Shown here: in pieces, positions 8,194 to 15,702 of the stretch
How positions within the stretch are numbered: the first letter of the stretch is position 1
Layout of the letters: each line of letters starts with the position of its first letter
Assembly (NCBI GenBank): GCA_000432515.1
Contig: HF996020.1
Span: forward strand, 1 to 29,643
Reading direction: 5' to 3'
DNA length: 29,643 bases
Source: Bacteroides sp. CAG:545
Lineage (GTDB): Bacteria > Bacteroidota > Bacteroidia > Bacteroidales > UBA932
Translations under genes and position numbers: made by a program
Notes under the pieces: generated by a model
What the model saw: only the letters and a program-made list of their open reading frames with translations
Databases searched by the model: none
What the model was told of the DNA's origin: nothing

Positions 8194-8201
8194 AATAAAA
8201 G

Positions 8202-8596
8202 TGGAGATGGGCGGAGTCGAACCGCCGTCCAAACATCGCACCAAGTAGCTTTCTACACGTTTATCCGTCCTTTGGTTGTCGGCCCAGGCCTGCCGGAGGG
8301 CGGGCTAACCTTGGCTTATCCTTTAGGTCTTGGCGGAGTTTAAAGGAGTCCCTCCGTGCATCCGGTTTTAATGATACCCCGTACTCAGAACTGAACCGGC
8401 CTAAAGACTGCGGGATACTCGTCAGAGCCGCAACCTTGGCGGCCCGATTAAGGTGATCAACCTAGTTGATTACGCAGCGAGTGCATAGTTGTTGTTAGCA
8501 ACTGAATTTACGGCCGCTGATATTAACGAGCAAACGTGCCATACGCTCGACGTGCTTACCACCCGACATCAATGCTGTCAAAACCAGAACATCCCC
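8202..8596 (-). ncRNA. ssrA: Transfer-messenger RNA (tmRNA)
   Basis: One-piece tmRNA of about 395 bases. The 5' end GGGGATG (8596-8590) pairs with the 3' end CATCTCC with one G-U pair, followed by discriminator A at 8202; the CCA tail is not encoded. The T-arm is GGCGG-TTCGACT-CCGCC. The tag frame ends ANNNYALAA then TAA (8499-8470); the preceding codon is GTT, so the tag may be VANNNYALAA or ANNNYALAA after the charged alanine. Ribosomes stalled on broken mRNAs switch to this frame and the product is degraded. A strong promoter lies just upstream. The gene is convergent with, and nearly touches, the FAD oxidoreductase gene. Confidence 0.96.
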
Positions 8597-8609
8597 GGAC
8601 AGTATTCTG

Positions 8610-8641
8610 CAAATATATACATTTGTCATTTGAAAATCAAA
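8610..8641 (-). promoter_or_regulatory. Promoter of ssrA
   Basis: On the minus strand TTTG (8641-8638) and TATATTTG (8617-8610) are separated by 20 bases, fitting the Bacteroidetes consensus. The mature tmRNA 5' end at 8596 lies 14 bases downstream of the -7 box. The -33 box directly abuts that of the divergent GH3 gene. Confidence 0.75.
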
Positions 8642-8673
8642 TTTGCTCACATTGTCTATTTTGTTTAAATTTG
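8642..8673 (+). promoter_or_regulatory. Promoter of the GH3-pst operon
   Basis: TTTG at 8642-8645 and TAAATTTG at 8666-8673 have a 20-base spacer. Transcription should begin near 8680, giving a leader of about 40 bases that includes the 16-bp tandem repeat. Confidence 0.7.
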
Positions 8674-8691
8674 AGAATTTGATTACATGTA

Positions 8692-8723
8692 CTAAACAGA
8701 ATAATATCTAAACAGAATAATAT
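8692..8723 (+). repeat. 16-bp perfect tandem repeat ending in the start codon
   Basis: CTAAACAGAATAATAT occurs twice without a gap, at 8692-8707 and 8708-8723. The last two bases of the second copy are the A and T of the GH3 start codon. It therefore duplicates the whole translation-initiation region of the leader. Confidence 0.85.
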
Positions 8724-11001
8724 GAAGAAGTTCTTACTTCCAGCAGCATTGATGCTGACATTGTTTTCATGCGCTCCCAAACAGCAGAAAACAGCCCTGC
8801 CGGTCTATCTCGATGATACAAAGCCGGTTGAGGCCAGGGTAGAAGATGCCCTTTCCCGAATGACATTGGAAGAAAAAGTGGCAGTGCTCCACGCACAGTC
8901 CAAGTTCAGTTCAGCAGTCGTGCCGAGACTCGGAATTCCTGATATCTGGTGCTCACCAGGCGTGCCGAGACTCGGAATTCCTGAGATCTGGTGCACCGAC
9001 GGCCCTCACGGAATCAGGGCAGAAGTCTATTGGGACGAATGGGACCAGGCCGGCTGGACCAATGACTCCTGCACCGCATACCCTGCATTGACCTGTCTTG
9101 CAGCGACTTGGGACAAGTCATTGGCCGAACTCTACGGCGTATGCATCGGCGAGGAAGCCAAGTACAGGAAGAAGAACGTGCTTCTCGGCCCTGGAGTGAA
9201 CATTTACCGTACTCCGCTCAACGGCCGTAACTTCGAATACATGGGTGAGGACCCATATCTTGCAGGACATATGTCAGCGCCGTATGTGCGTGGTGTCCAG
9301 AGCAATGGCGTCGCAGCCTGCGTAAAGCACTATGCGCTCAACAATCAGGAGTACTGGAGGTCTAATGTCAATGTCAATGTCGATGACAGGACATTGTACG
9401 AACTCTATCTCCCAGCCTTCAAGACAGCAGTTCAGGAAGGCGGCGCGTGGGCGATAATGGGCTCATACAACCAGTACAAGAACCAGCATTGCTGCCATAA
9501 CCAGTACCTCCTGAACGATATCCTCAAAGGAGAATGGGGATTTGACGGCGTGGTAATCAGCGACTGGGGCGGCGTGCACAATACCGACCAGGCAGCAGCA
9601 AACGGCCTCGACATGGAATACGGAACTTGGACCAACGGTTTGACGGAGGGAAAGAGCAATGCCTATGACGGATATTTCCTCGCCCAGCCATATCTGAAGA
9701 AACTCAGAAACGGTGAGGCAGACCTCAAGACATTGGACGATAAAGTCAGAAGAGTGCTCCGCCTGGAAATGAGGACGAACCTCAGCGCAAACCGTAATCC
9801 TGGTCGTTTCGGATGTGAAGAACATTCAGAGGCTGCCCGCAGAATCGGCGCGGACGGCATTGTCCTTCTCAAGAATGAAAGCGTGCTTCCTATCGACATT
9901 GACAATGTGAAGAAAGTTCTCGTAGTCGGAGAAAATGCTGTCAAGATGATGACGGTCGGCGGCGGAAGCTCTTCACTCAAAGCGCGTTACGAAGTTTCTC
10001 CTCTCGACGGAATCAGAACAGCTCTGGAAGGAAAAGCGGAAGTTGCATACGAAAGGGGCTATGTCGGTGACGTTTCCGGATCATACAACGGCGTGACCAG
10101 CGGACAGAACCTCAGCGAAAGCAGAGATGCACAGACATTGATAGATGATGCTGTCAATGCTGCCCGCGATGCTGACTACGTGATATTTGTCGGTGGCCTG
10201 AACAAGGCTTACGGACAGGACAGTGAAGGTGGCGACAGAAGAGGATTCGCGCTCCCTTATAACCAGGACGCTGTGATAGAAGCGCTTGCGGAAGTGACTG
10301 ACAGACTGGTAGTTGTAAATGTGTCCGGAAATGCTGTGGCTATGCCGTGGATTGACAAGGCCAATGCAGTTCTTCAGGATTGGTATATCGGCAGCGAGGC
10401 AGGAAACTCTCTCGCTGACGTGCTGACAGGCAAAGTGAACCCGTCAGGAAAACTTCCGTTCACATATCCGGTTGCACTGGAGGACGGCCCTGTAAAGACA
10501 GTGGAACAGTATCCTGGAACCTGGACAGAAGGCGAGCCTGCACCTCAGCAGACCTACACCGAAGGAATCTATGTCGGTTACAGATGGTTCGAGCACAAGG
10601 ACATCAAGCCTCTCTTCCCATTCGGATACGGCCTCAGCTATACTACATTCGAATATGGCGACGTGAAGCTTTCGTCCAAGTCAATGAAACAGAACGGCAC
10701 TCTCAAGGTGTCCGTGCCGGTAAAGAATACCGGAAAGGTAGCAGGCGCAGAAGTCGTTCAGCTGTATGTTGCTGATCCTGAGTGCTCTGTGGACAGACCG
10801 GTGAAAGAACTCAAAGGCTTTACGAAGCTTTTCCTCGAGCCTGGCGAAACCAAGACAGCCGAATTCGAACTGAAAGCAGAAGATTTGAGTTATTTCAATG
10901 CAGAGAAACATCAGTGGGTGGCTGAGCCGGGAGTGTTCAAGGTTCTCGTAGCGGCATCATCTGCAGATGTCCGTTCTGAGGCGGAATTCACTCTCAAATA
11001 A
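8722..11001 (+). CDS. bglX: Glycoside hydrolase family 3, beta-glucosidase type
   Basis: A 759-residue lipoprotein (lipobox LFSC, Cys17) that should release terminal beta-linked sugars in the periplasm or at the surface. The GH3 N-terminal barrel spans about residues 35-330; the nucleophile is Asp281 in VVISDWGG. The GH3 C-terminal domain (about 385-620) carries the general acid/base Glu502 in SEGGDRRG. An Fn3-like domain (about 665-745) closes the protein, giving the BglX layout. Oddity: residues 67-80 and 81-94 are a tandem duplication (VPRLGIPDIWCSPG then VPRLGIPEIWCTDG); the family normally has this stretch once before GPHG. The frame is kept, but the insertion sits next to the active-site entrance. 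pstS-pstC follows after 6 bases, implying one transcript. The exact glycan is unknown, and bglX is used in the broad sense. Confidence 0.88.
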   Translation: MKKFLLPAALMLTLFSCAPKQQKTALPVYLDDTKPVEARVEDALSRMTLEEKVAVLHAQSKFSSAVVPRLGIPDIWCSPGVPRLGIPEIWCTDGPHGIRAEVYWDEWDQAGWTNDSCTAYPALTCLAATWDKSLAELYGVCIGEEAKYRKKNVLLGPGVNIYRTPLNGRNFEYMGEDPYLAGHMSAPYVRGVQSNGVAACVKHYALNNQEYWRSNVNVNVDDRTLYELYLPAFKTAVQEGGAWAIMGSYNQYKNQHCCHNQYLLNDILKGEWGFDGVVISDWGGVHNTDQAAANGLDMEYGTWTNGLTEGKSNAYDGYFLAQPYLKKLRNGEADLKTLDDKVRRVLRLEMRTNLSANRNPGRFGCEEHSEAARRIGADGIVLLKNESVLPIDIDNVKKVLVVGENAVKMMTVGGGSSSLKARYEVSPLDGIRTALEGKAEVAYERGYVGDVSGSYNGVTSGQNLSESRDAQTLIDDAVNAARDADYVIFVGGLNKAYGQDSEGGDRRGFALPYNQDAVIEALAEVTDRLVVVNVSGNAVAMPWIDKANAVLQDWYIGSEAGNSLADVLTGKVNPSGKLPFTYPVALEDGPVKTVEQYPGTWTEGEPAPQQTYTEGIYVGYRWFEHKDIKPLFPFGYGLSYTTFEYGDVKLSSKSMKQNGTLKVSVPVKNTGKVAGAEVVQLYVADPECSVDRPVKELKGFTKLFLEPGETKTAEFELKAEDLSYFNAEKHQWVAEPGVFKVLVAASSADVRSEAEFTLK
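8920..9003 (+). repeat. 42-bp in-frame tandem duplication inside the GH3 gene
   Basis: 8920-8961 and 8962-9003 are adjacent copies. The first 33 bases differ at one position; the last nine have diverged. The encoded peptides are VPRLGIPDIWCSPG and VPRLGIPEIWCTDG. The second matches the usual family sequence leading into GPHG. Confidence 0.85.
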
Positions 11002-11007
11002 TAGCCT

Positions 11008-12933
11008 ATGTCCTTAAAAAGGATATATAGGGGATTGCTTGCATTGGCCTTATGGTCGTCAGCATTGTCCTGCAGCGTTGTCAGAAATGATTCTGAGGCG
11101 CTGCACGGGCAAGTTTCAGTATCCGGTGCATTCGCGCTGTACCCCTTGGCCGTGCAGTGGGCCAATGATTTTCAGGTGAGGTATCCTGACGTGAAAATCG
11201 ACGTCTCTGCAGGCGGCGCGGGCAAGGGAATGACCGACGTGCTGAACGGAATGGTGGACTACGCCATGCTGTCCCGCGAACTTCATCAGGAAGAGGTGGA
11301 TGCCGGTGCAGTGGCGTTTGTCGTAGGCCGTGACGCCGTCATCCCCGTTTTCTCTTCGGACAATCCCCACATTGACCTGATACTCAAGCGCGGAATTACC
11401 GACAAGCAGGCCCGCGATATCTGGGTGACAGGCAAAATCACCACCTGGGGACAGCTGTTGGGCACCAGGGACAGGCATAAAATCAATGTATATACACGTT
11501 CAGATGCCTGTGGAGCTGCCCAGACATTCGCCTCATGGTTCGATTCCAAGCAGGAAGAACTGCACGGTACGGCGGTTTTCGGAGACCCGGGAATAGCCGG
11601 AGCGGTGAGCAAGGACAAGTGGGGCATCGGCTTCAACAATCTGGCTTATGCCTATGATGCACAGACGCATCGTGCGCGACCGGGTCTGGCTGTGCTGCCT
11701 ATCGACATTGACGGCGACGGGGACATCGGTCCGGAAGAAAGATTCTATGATTCTAAAGAACAGCTGGTCAATGCGATAGAACTGGATAAGTTTCCTGCGC
11801 CACCTGCAAGGAATCTGTATTTCGTGACCAAGGGAGCGCCTAAGGACTCTGCTTCATTGGCTTTTCTGAAATATGCTCTCAAGGACGGGCAGCGGTTCAA
11901 TGAGCCGGCAGGTTATGTGAAGATTACCGGAAAACTTCATAATGACAACATGAAGCTGCTCAGGACCGCGCGCAAATCCATGGACCTGAAGCGCAACACC
12001 ACCGATAATGTAGTGGTGCTCTTCATCGCCCTGATAGTTTTCGTCGTGGCATTGTGCAGCGGTTCGGTCTTCCAGAAGTCCCTGAACAAGAAGCGGATAT
12101 ACAAGCAGAACCTGTCTTCGGCATTCATGTTCCTGCTGACGGTTTCGTCGGTTTTCCTGCTGATAGCGATGATAGGGGGACTGACATACAAGTCGCTGCC
12201 GATTCTCCAGGAAAATTCGTTCTGGGACCTGATTTCTTCGTCAGAATGGAAACCTTCACAGAAAAAATTCGGCTTCCTGCCATTTATAACAGGCACATTG
12301 TCAGTGACTTTGCTGTCGATAGCCATAGCCCTTCCGCTTTCGCTCCTGACAGCCATATCATTGACAGAATACTCCAAGAAAATCGTCAAGAAATTCGTGT
12401 TCCCGGCATTGGACATCCTCGCCGCGCTGCCTTCCGTCATTTATGGCGTCTGGGGTATCCTGCTGCTGATTCCGATAACCGGTTATACGCTTCTGACCGC
12501 TTCTCTGGTGCTGTGCGTGATGGTGCTTCCTATTATGGTGAGCCTGTTCGTGGAGATATTCTCCACCGTGCCTCAGGACCTCAGGGACGCGTCAATGTCA
12601 TTGGGCGCCACCACCTGGCAGACCACCAGGCGGGTAGTGCTGCGCAAATCATTGTCCGGAATATTCGCGGCTGTGGTGCTGGCATTGTCCAAGGCAATGG
12701 GCGAGACGATAGCCGTGATGATGGTCTGCGGCAGTATTCCTGCGATTCCGAAGTCATTGTTCAAAGGATTCTACACCTTGCCGGCATTGATCGGAAACAA
12801 TTATGGCGAGATGGCGTCGGTGCCGCTGTATGAGTCGGCGATAATGTTCGCGGCTCTGATATTGCTTGTCATTGTGGTGATTTTCAATGTGTTGTCCAGA
12901 GTTATTCTGTACAGAGTCCAGAAAGGAGAGTGA
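11008..12933 (+). CDS. pstC: Fused phosphate-binding protein and permease (PstS-PstC)
   Basis: One uninterrupted 641-residue frame joins two subunits of the phosphate ABC transporter that are usually separate. Residues 1-22 are a lipoprotein signal (SALSC, Cys22). Residues 36-318 are a PstS-like phosphate-binding domain (SGAFALYPLAVQWANDF, SAGGAGKGM, TRSDACGAAQTF). A membrane helix at 334-350 and a basic linker (about 355-368) lead into a PstC permease at 369-638, with the EAA-loop motif DASMSLGATTWQTTRR at 527-542. The topology is consistent: binder outside, one helix inward, then six permease helices. It lies 6 bases after the GH3 gene and 2 bases before pstA, so it is probably cotranscribed. 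No separate pstS and no phoU are seen here. The short SD-like AAGGAG at its end serves pstA. Confidence 0.88.
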   Translation: MSLKRIYRGLLALALWSSALSCSVVRNDSEALHGQVSVSGAFALYPLAVQWANDFQVRYPDVKIDVSAGGAGKGMTDVLNGMVDYAMLSRELHQEEVDAGAVAFVVGRDAVIPVFSSDNPHIDLILKRGITDKQARDIWVTGKITTWGQLLGTRDRHKINVYTRSDACGAAQTFASWFDSKQEELHGTAVFGDPGIAGAVSKDKWGIGFNNLAYAYDAQTHRARPGLAVLPIDIDGDGDIGPEERFYDSKEQLVNAIELDKFPAPPARNLYFVTKGAPKDSASLAFLKYALKDGQRFNEPAGYVKITGKLHNDNMKLLRTARKSMDLKRNTTDNVVVLFIALIVFVVALCSGSVFQKSLNKKRIYKQNLSSAFMFLLTVSSVFLLIAMIGGLTYKSLPILQENSFWDLISSSEWKPSQKKFGFLPFITGTLSVTLLSIAIALPLSLLTAISLTEYSKKIVKKFVFPALDILAALPSVIYGVWGILLLIPITGYTLLTASLVLCVMVLPIMVSLFVEIFSTVPQDLRDASMSLGATTWQTTRRVVLRKSLSGIFAAVVLALSKAMGETIAVMMVCGSIPAIPKSLFKGFYTLPALIGNNYGEMASVPLYESAIMFAALILLVIVVIFNVLSRVILYRVQKGE

Positions 12934-12935
12934 TT

Positions 12936-13825
12936 ATGGCAAAGTTGAAATCAAAATTCATAGAGGAAAACATTTTCCGGGTTCTGATGTGGATGTGCGT
13001 GGGAATCGTGCTTCTGGTCGTGCTTTCCATTGTCTGGACCATATTCGTAAAAGGCTTCGGTTCAATCTCTTGGGAGATGATTTTTCAGGTGCCGGGCCAG
13101 AACTGGAACACATCGGACGACGGCGGTTTTCTCAATGCGATTCTCGGTTCGCTGATGGTGGTTGCGCCCGCGACCGTGCTGGCCATGTTCATAAGCGTTC
13201 CTGTGGTATTCTATATGAACCTTTACCGCAGACGTTCCAACTGGCTGTCCTATCTCGCCCGACTGGTCTATGACGTGCTTTACGGCATTCCGTCCATCGT
13301 CTATGGCGCATTTGCGTTTATGGTGATGGTGATGGTTGGAATGAGGGCATCAGTGCTGGGCGGTATCATAGTCAGCACATTGCTGATTATCCCGATGTTC
13401 ATCCGTAGCGGCGATGAAATTTCCAAGTCGGTGCCGGATGACATGATCGACGCAGCCTACTCACTCGGTGCCACCAAGCTTGAAACCCTGCGCGTGGTGC
13501 TGAAACAGGTGCTGCCGGGCATGGCCACTGCCACGCTTCTGGCGGGGGGGGAAGGCCCCGGGGGGGGTGGGCGCTTCTGGCGGTGGGAAAGGCCATCGGT
13601 GATGCTGCGGCAGTCATGTTTACGGCTGGATTTTCCGACTCGGTTGCGGATTCATTGTCCTCTCCTACTGCGACTCTTCCGTTGGCGATTTTCAACTGGA
13701 TAACCATGCCGGACCCGTTCCCGGGAAGGGCTTATGCAGCGGCACTCGTGCTTACGGTATTGGTGCTGATACTTAGCCTGGGAGGACGTTGGATAACAAA
13801 TCATTTCACCAAGAACAACATGTAA
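12936..13825 (+). pseudogene. pstA: Phosphate ABC transporter permease PstA, frameshifted
   Basis: The second permease of the Pst system, an inner-membrane protein with six expected helices. The ATG at 12936 has a clear AAGGAG upstream and is preferred to the GTG at 12930. The reading frame is intact to about residue 200 (EAA motif DAAYSLGATKLETLRVVLKQ). It then enters a G-rich stretch and continues 2 bases out of frame; the true C-terminus (GKAIGDAAAVMFTAGFSD to the stop at 13825) is in another frame. A 23/24-bp segment, CGCTTCTGGCGG...AAGGCC, appears at 13534-13557 and again at 13572-13594. Removing the 38-base offset restores one 283-codon frame of normal PstA length. It is either a real recent duplication or an assembly or read error in a G-run; the lack of other decay favours error or a very young event. 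Confidence 0.85.
13534..13594 (+). repeat. G-rich partial duplication that breaks pstA
   Basis: Two copies of CGCTTCTGGCGG...AAGGCC start 38 bases apart (13534 and 13572), separated by CCGGGGGGGGTGGG. The first copy has an 8-G run where the second reads GGTGGGAA. Two 8-G runs (13544-13551 and 13560-13567) flank CCCC. The offset is not a multiple of three. Confidence 0.8.
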
Positions 13826-13828
13826 GAT

Positions 13829-14608
13829 ATGGATACAAACAACATAAACAAGCACCCGTTGTCGGTCGAGCATCTGAATTTGTCGATAGACGACAGACCC
13901 ATTCTCAAAAACATTGACCTGGTGTTTCCGGAGAACAAGATTACCTGCATTGTCGGTCCGTCGGGATGCGGCAAGAGCACGTTGCTCAAGACTCTCAACA
14001 GACTGATTGACAATGTGGACAATGTCAAGGTGGACGGAAAGATAATGATCGGGGACAAGAATATCATCGGTGCCGGCTACAGTGACCTGATAGAACTGCG
14101 CCGACGCATCGGTCTCGTTCCACAGCGCCCGTGTCCGCTGCCGATGTCCATATTTGACAATGTCGCCTACGGCTGCAGAATACATGGAATGCATCCGAAG
14201 AAAAAGGAGCTTGCCGATGTCGTGGAGCACTATCTGACTGAAGTCGGACTGTGGGAAGAGGTGAAGGACAGGCTGCAGAGTTCCGCCATGAGGCTCTCGA
14301 TCGGCCAGCAGCAGAGACTTTGCCTGGCAAGAAGTCTTGCAGTGGAGCCGGACTACATCCTCGCGGATGAGGCCACGAGTGCGCTCGACCCTGTCTCCAG
14401 CAAGATTGTGGAGGACCTTTTCGTGAAGCTGAAGGAGAAATATTCCATAATCATGGTGACTCATACCTTGCGTCAGGCGTTGCGTATCGCCGATTATGCA
14501 GTGTTCCTGTATCTCGGTGAGGTCATCGAAACCGGTGACGCCAAGCAGGTGTTCAACGAGCCTCGCGAAGAACTTACCAAAAAATATCTCGCCGGCGTGT
14601 TCAGTTAA
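13829..14608 (+). CDS. pstB: Phosphate ABC transporter ATP-binding protein
   Basis: A 259-residue cytoplasmic ATPase that powers the PstSC-PstA permease. Walker A GPSGCGKST is at 43-51, the Q-loop Gln at 99, the signature LSIGQQQRL at 156-164, Walker B YILADE at 176-181, the D-loop SALD just after, and the switch His at 212. Length is normal for PstB. Most PstB proteins read DEPTSALDP or DEPCSALDP; here it is DEATSALDP, and the H-loop is THTLRQ, where THNMQQ is common. Both are mild departures that should not stop ATP hydrolysis. It begins 3 bases after the pstA stop. phoU, which often follows pstB, is absent; a sulfate-assimilation gene with its own promoter comes next. Confidence 0.92.
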   Translation: MDTNNINKHPLSVEHLNLSIDDRPILKNIDLVFPENKITCIVGPSGCGKSTLLKTLNRLIDNVDNVKVDGKIMIGDKNIIGAGYSDLIELRRRIGLVPQRPCPLPMSIFDNVAYGCRIHGMHPKKKELADVVEHYLTEVGLWEEVKDRLQSSAMRLSIGQQQRLCLARSLAVEPDYILADEATSALDPVSSKIVEDLFVKLKEKYSIIMVTHTLRQALRIADYAVFLYLGEVIETGDAKQVFNEPREELTKKYLAGVFS

Positions 14609-14659
14609 AGTGTGTCAGCTCCTCTGCAGTCATGGCTCTGATGGTATGGGCGACGGGAT

Positions 14660-14690
14660 TTTAGATTTAGCATAGCTTTAGTTATCTTTG
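14660..14690 (+). promoter_or_regulatory. Promoter of the cysD-cysN-cysH operon
   Basis: TATCTTTG at 14683-14690 is a perfect -7 box; TTTA at 14660-14663 sits 19 bases upstream as a one-mismatch -33 box. Transcription should begin near 14696, about 20 bases before the cysD ATG. The rest of 14609-14716 shows no clear terminator for pstB. Confidence 0.65.
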
Positions 14691-14716
14691 TAAATTGTAT
14701 AAATAATAGATAGAAA

Positions 14717-15622
14717 ATGAGCGAACATTTAACGCATTTGAAAGAACTCGAAGCTGAGTCCATTTATATACTCAGAGAAGTCGCAGCGCAATTCGAGCGT
14801 CCTTGCATCCTCTTTTCAGGCGGCAAAGACTCCATCGTGCTCACTTATCTGGCATACAAAGCATTTTATCCGGCCAAGATACCATTCCCTCTAGTCCATA
14901 TCGACACAGGTCACAACTTCCCGGAGACCATCACATATCGCGATGACCTCGTGAAGAAACTTGGCGCTGACCTCATCGTGGGCTATGTCCAGGACTCGAT
15001 TGACGAAGGTAAAGTAAAGGAGGAGACCGGTTTCAATGCCAGTCGAAACAAACTCCAGACAGTCACTCTGCTGGATACATTGGCAAAATACAAGTTCGAT
15101 GCAGCCTGCGGCGGAGCCAGACGTGATGAAGAGAAGGCACGCGCCAAGGAGAGAATCTTCTCTCACCGCGACGAATTCGGACAGTGGAATCCCAAGAACC
15201 AGCGTCCTGAGCTTTGGGACATCTACAACGGAATGAAGAACCCGGGCGAGCACTTCCGCGTTTTCCCTATCAGCAACTGGACTGAGATGGACGTGTGGCA
15301 GTATATCTATCAGGAAGGAATCGAACTCCCGAGTCTGTATTACACCCACACCAGAAAAGTCTTTTTCCGTGACGGTCAATGGCTTGCGGCAGAGCCGGCT
15401 GTGATTCTCAGACGTCCAGAAGAAGTGGTCGAAGAAAAGGAAGTCAGATGCAGGACCATAGGTGACATCACCTGTACCGGTCTGACACTTTCACATGCGC
15501 ACAAAATCGAAGACATTATTGACGAGATCGCTTCATCCCGAGTTACCGAGCGCGGCGGCAGAGCTGATGACAAACGTTCTGAAACCGCGATGGAAGACAG
15601 AAAGAAAGCGGGCTATTTTTAG
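14717..15622 (+). CDS. cysD: Sulfate adenylyltransferase subunit 2
   Basis: A 301-residue cytoplasmic enzyme, the catalytic half of ATP sulfurylase: ATP plus sulfate gives adenylyl sulfate (APS) and pyrophosphate, driven by GTP hydrolysis on CysN. It belongs to the PP-loop family; SGGKDS at 34-39 binds the pyrophosphate of ATP. Other family stretches are HIDTGHNFPET, GGARRDEEKARAKERIFS and RPELWDIYNG. Its length equals that of typical CysD. It has its own promoter and is the first of three genes; an 80-base gap separates it from cysN. The order cysD-cysN-cysH shows assimilatory sulfate reduction for cysteine synthesis. Confidence 0.96.
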   Translation: MSEHLTHLKELEAESIYILREVAAQFERPCILFSGGKDSIVLTYLAYKAFYPAKIPFPLVHIDTGHNFPETITYRDDLVKKLGADLIVGYVQDSIDEGKVKEETGFNASRNKLQTVTLLDTLAKYKFDAACGGARRDEEKARAKERIFSHRDEFGQWNPKNQRPELWDIYNGMKNPGEHFRVFPISNWTEMDVWQYIYQEGIELPSLYYTHTRKVFFRDGQWLAAEPAVILRRPEEVVEEKEVRCRTIGDITCTGLTLSHAHKIEDIIDEIASSRVTERGGRADDKRSETAMEDRKKAGYF

Positions 15623-15702
15623 GACACGGAGCGGTTGGCCCAGATTGCCGGTCTGAAGGATCGGCAGATATAGTACGATGATTGACAGATACATAGAATA
15701 AA

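Noticed and set aside
13583..13825. A separate 80-residue membrane protein
   Set aside because: It is the C-terminal part of PstA, out of frame because of the 38-base duplication.
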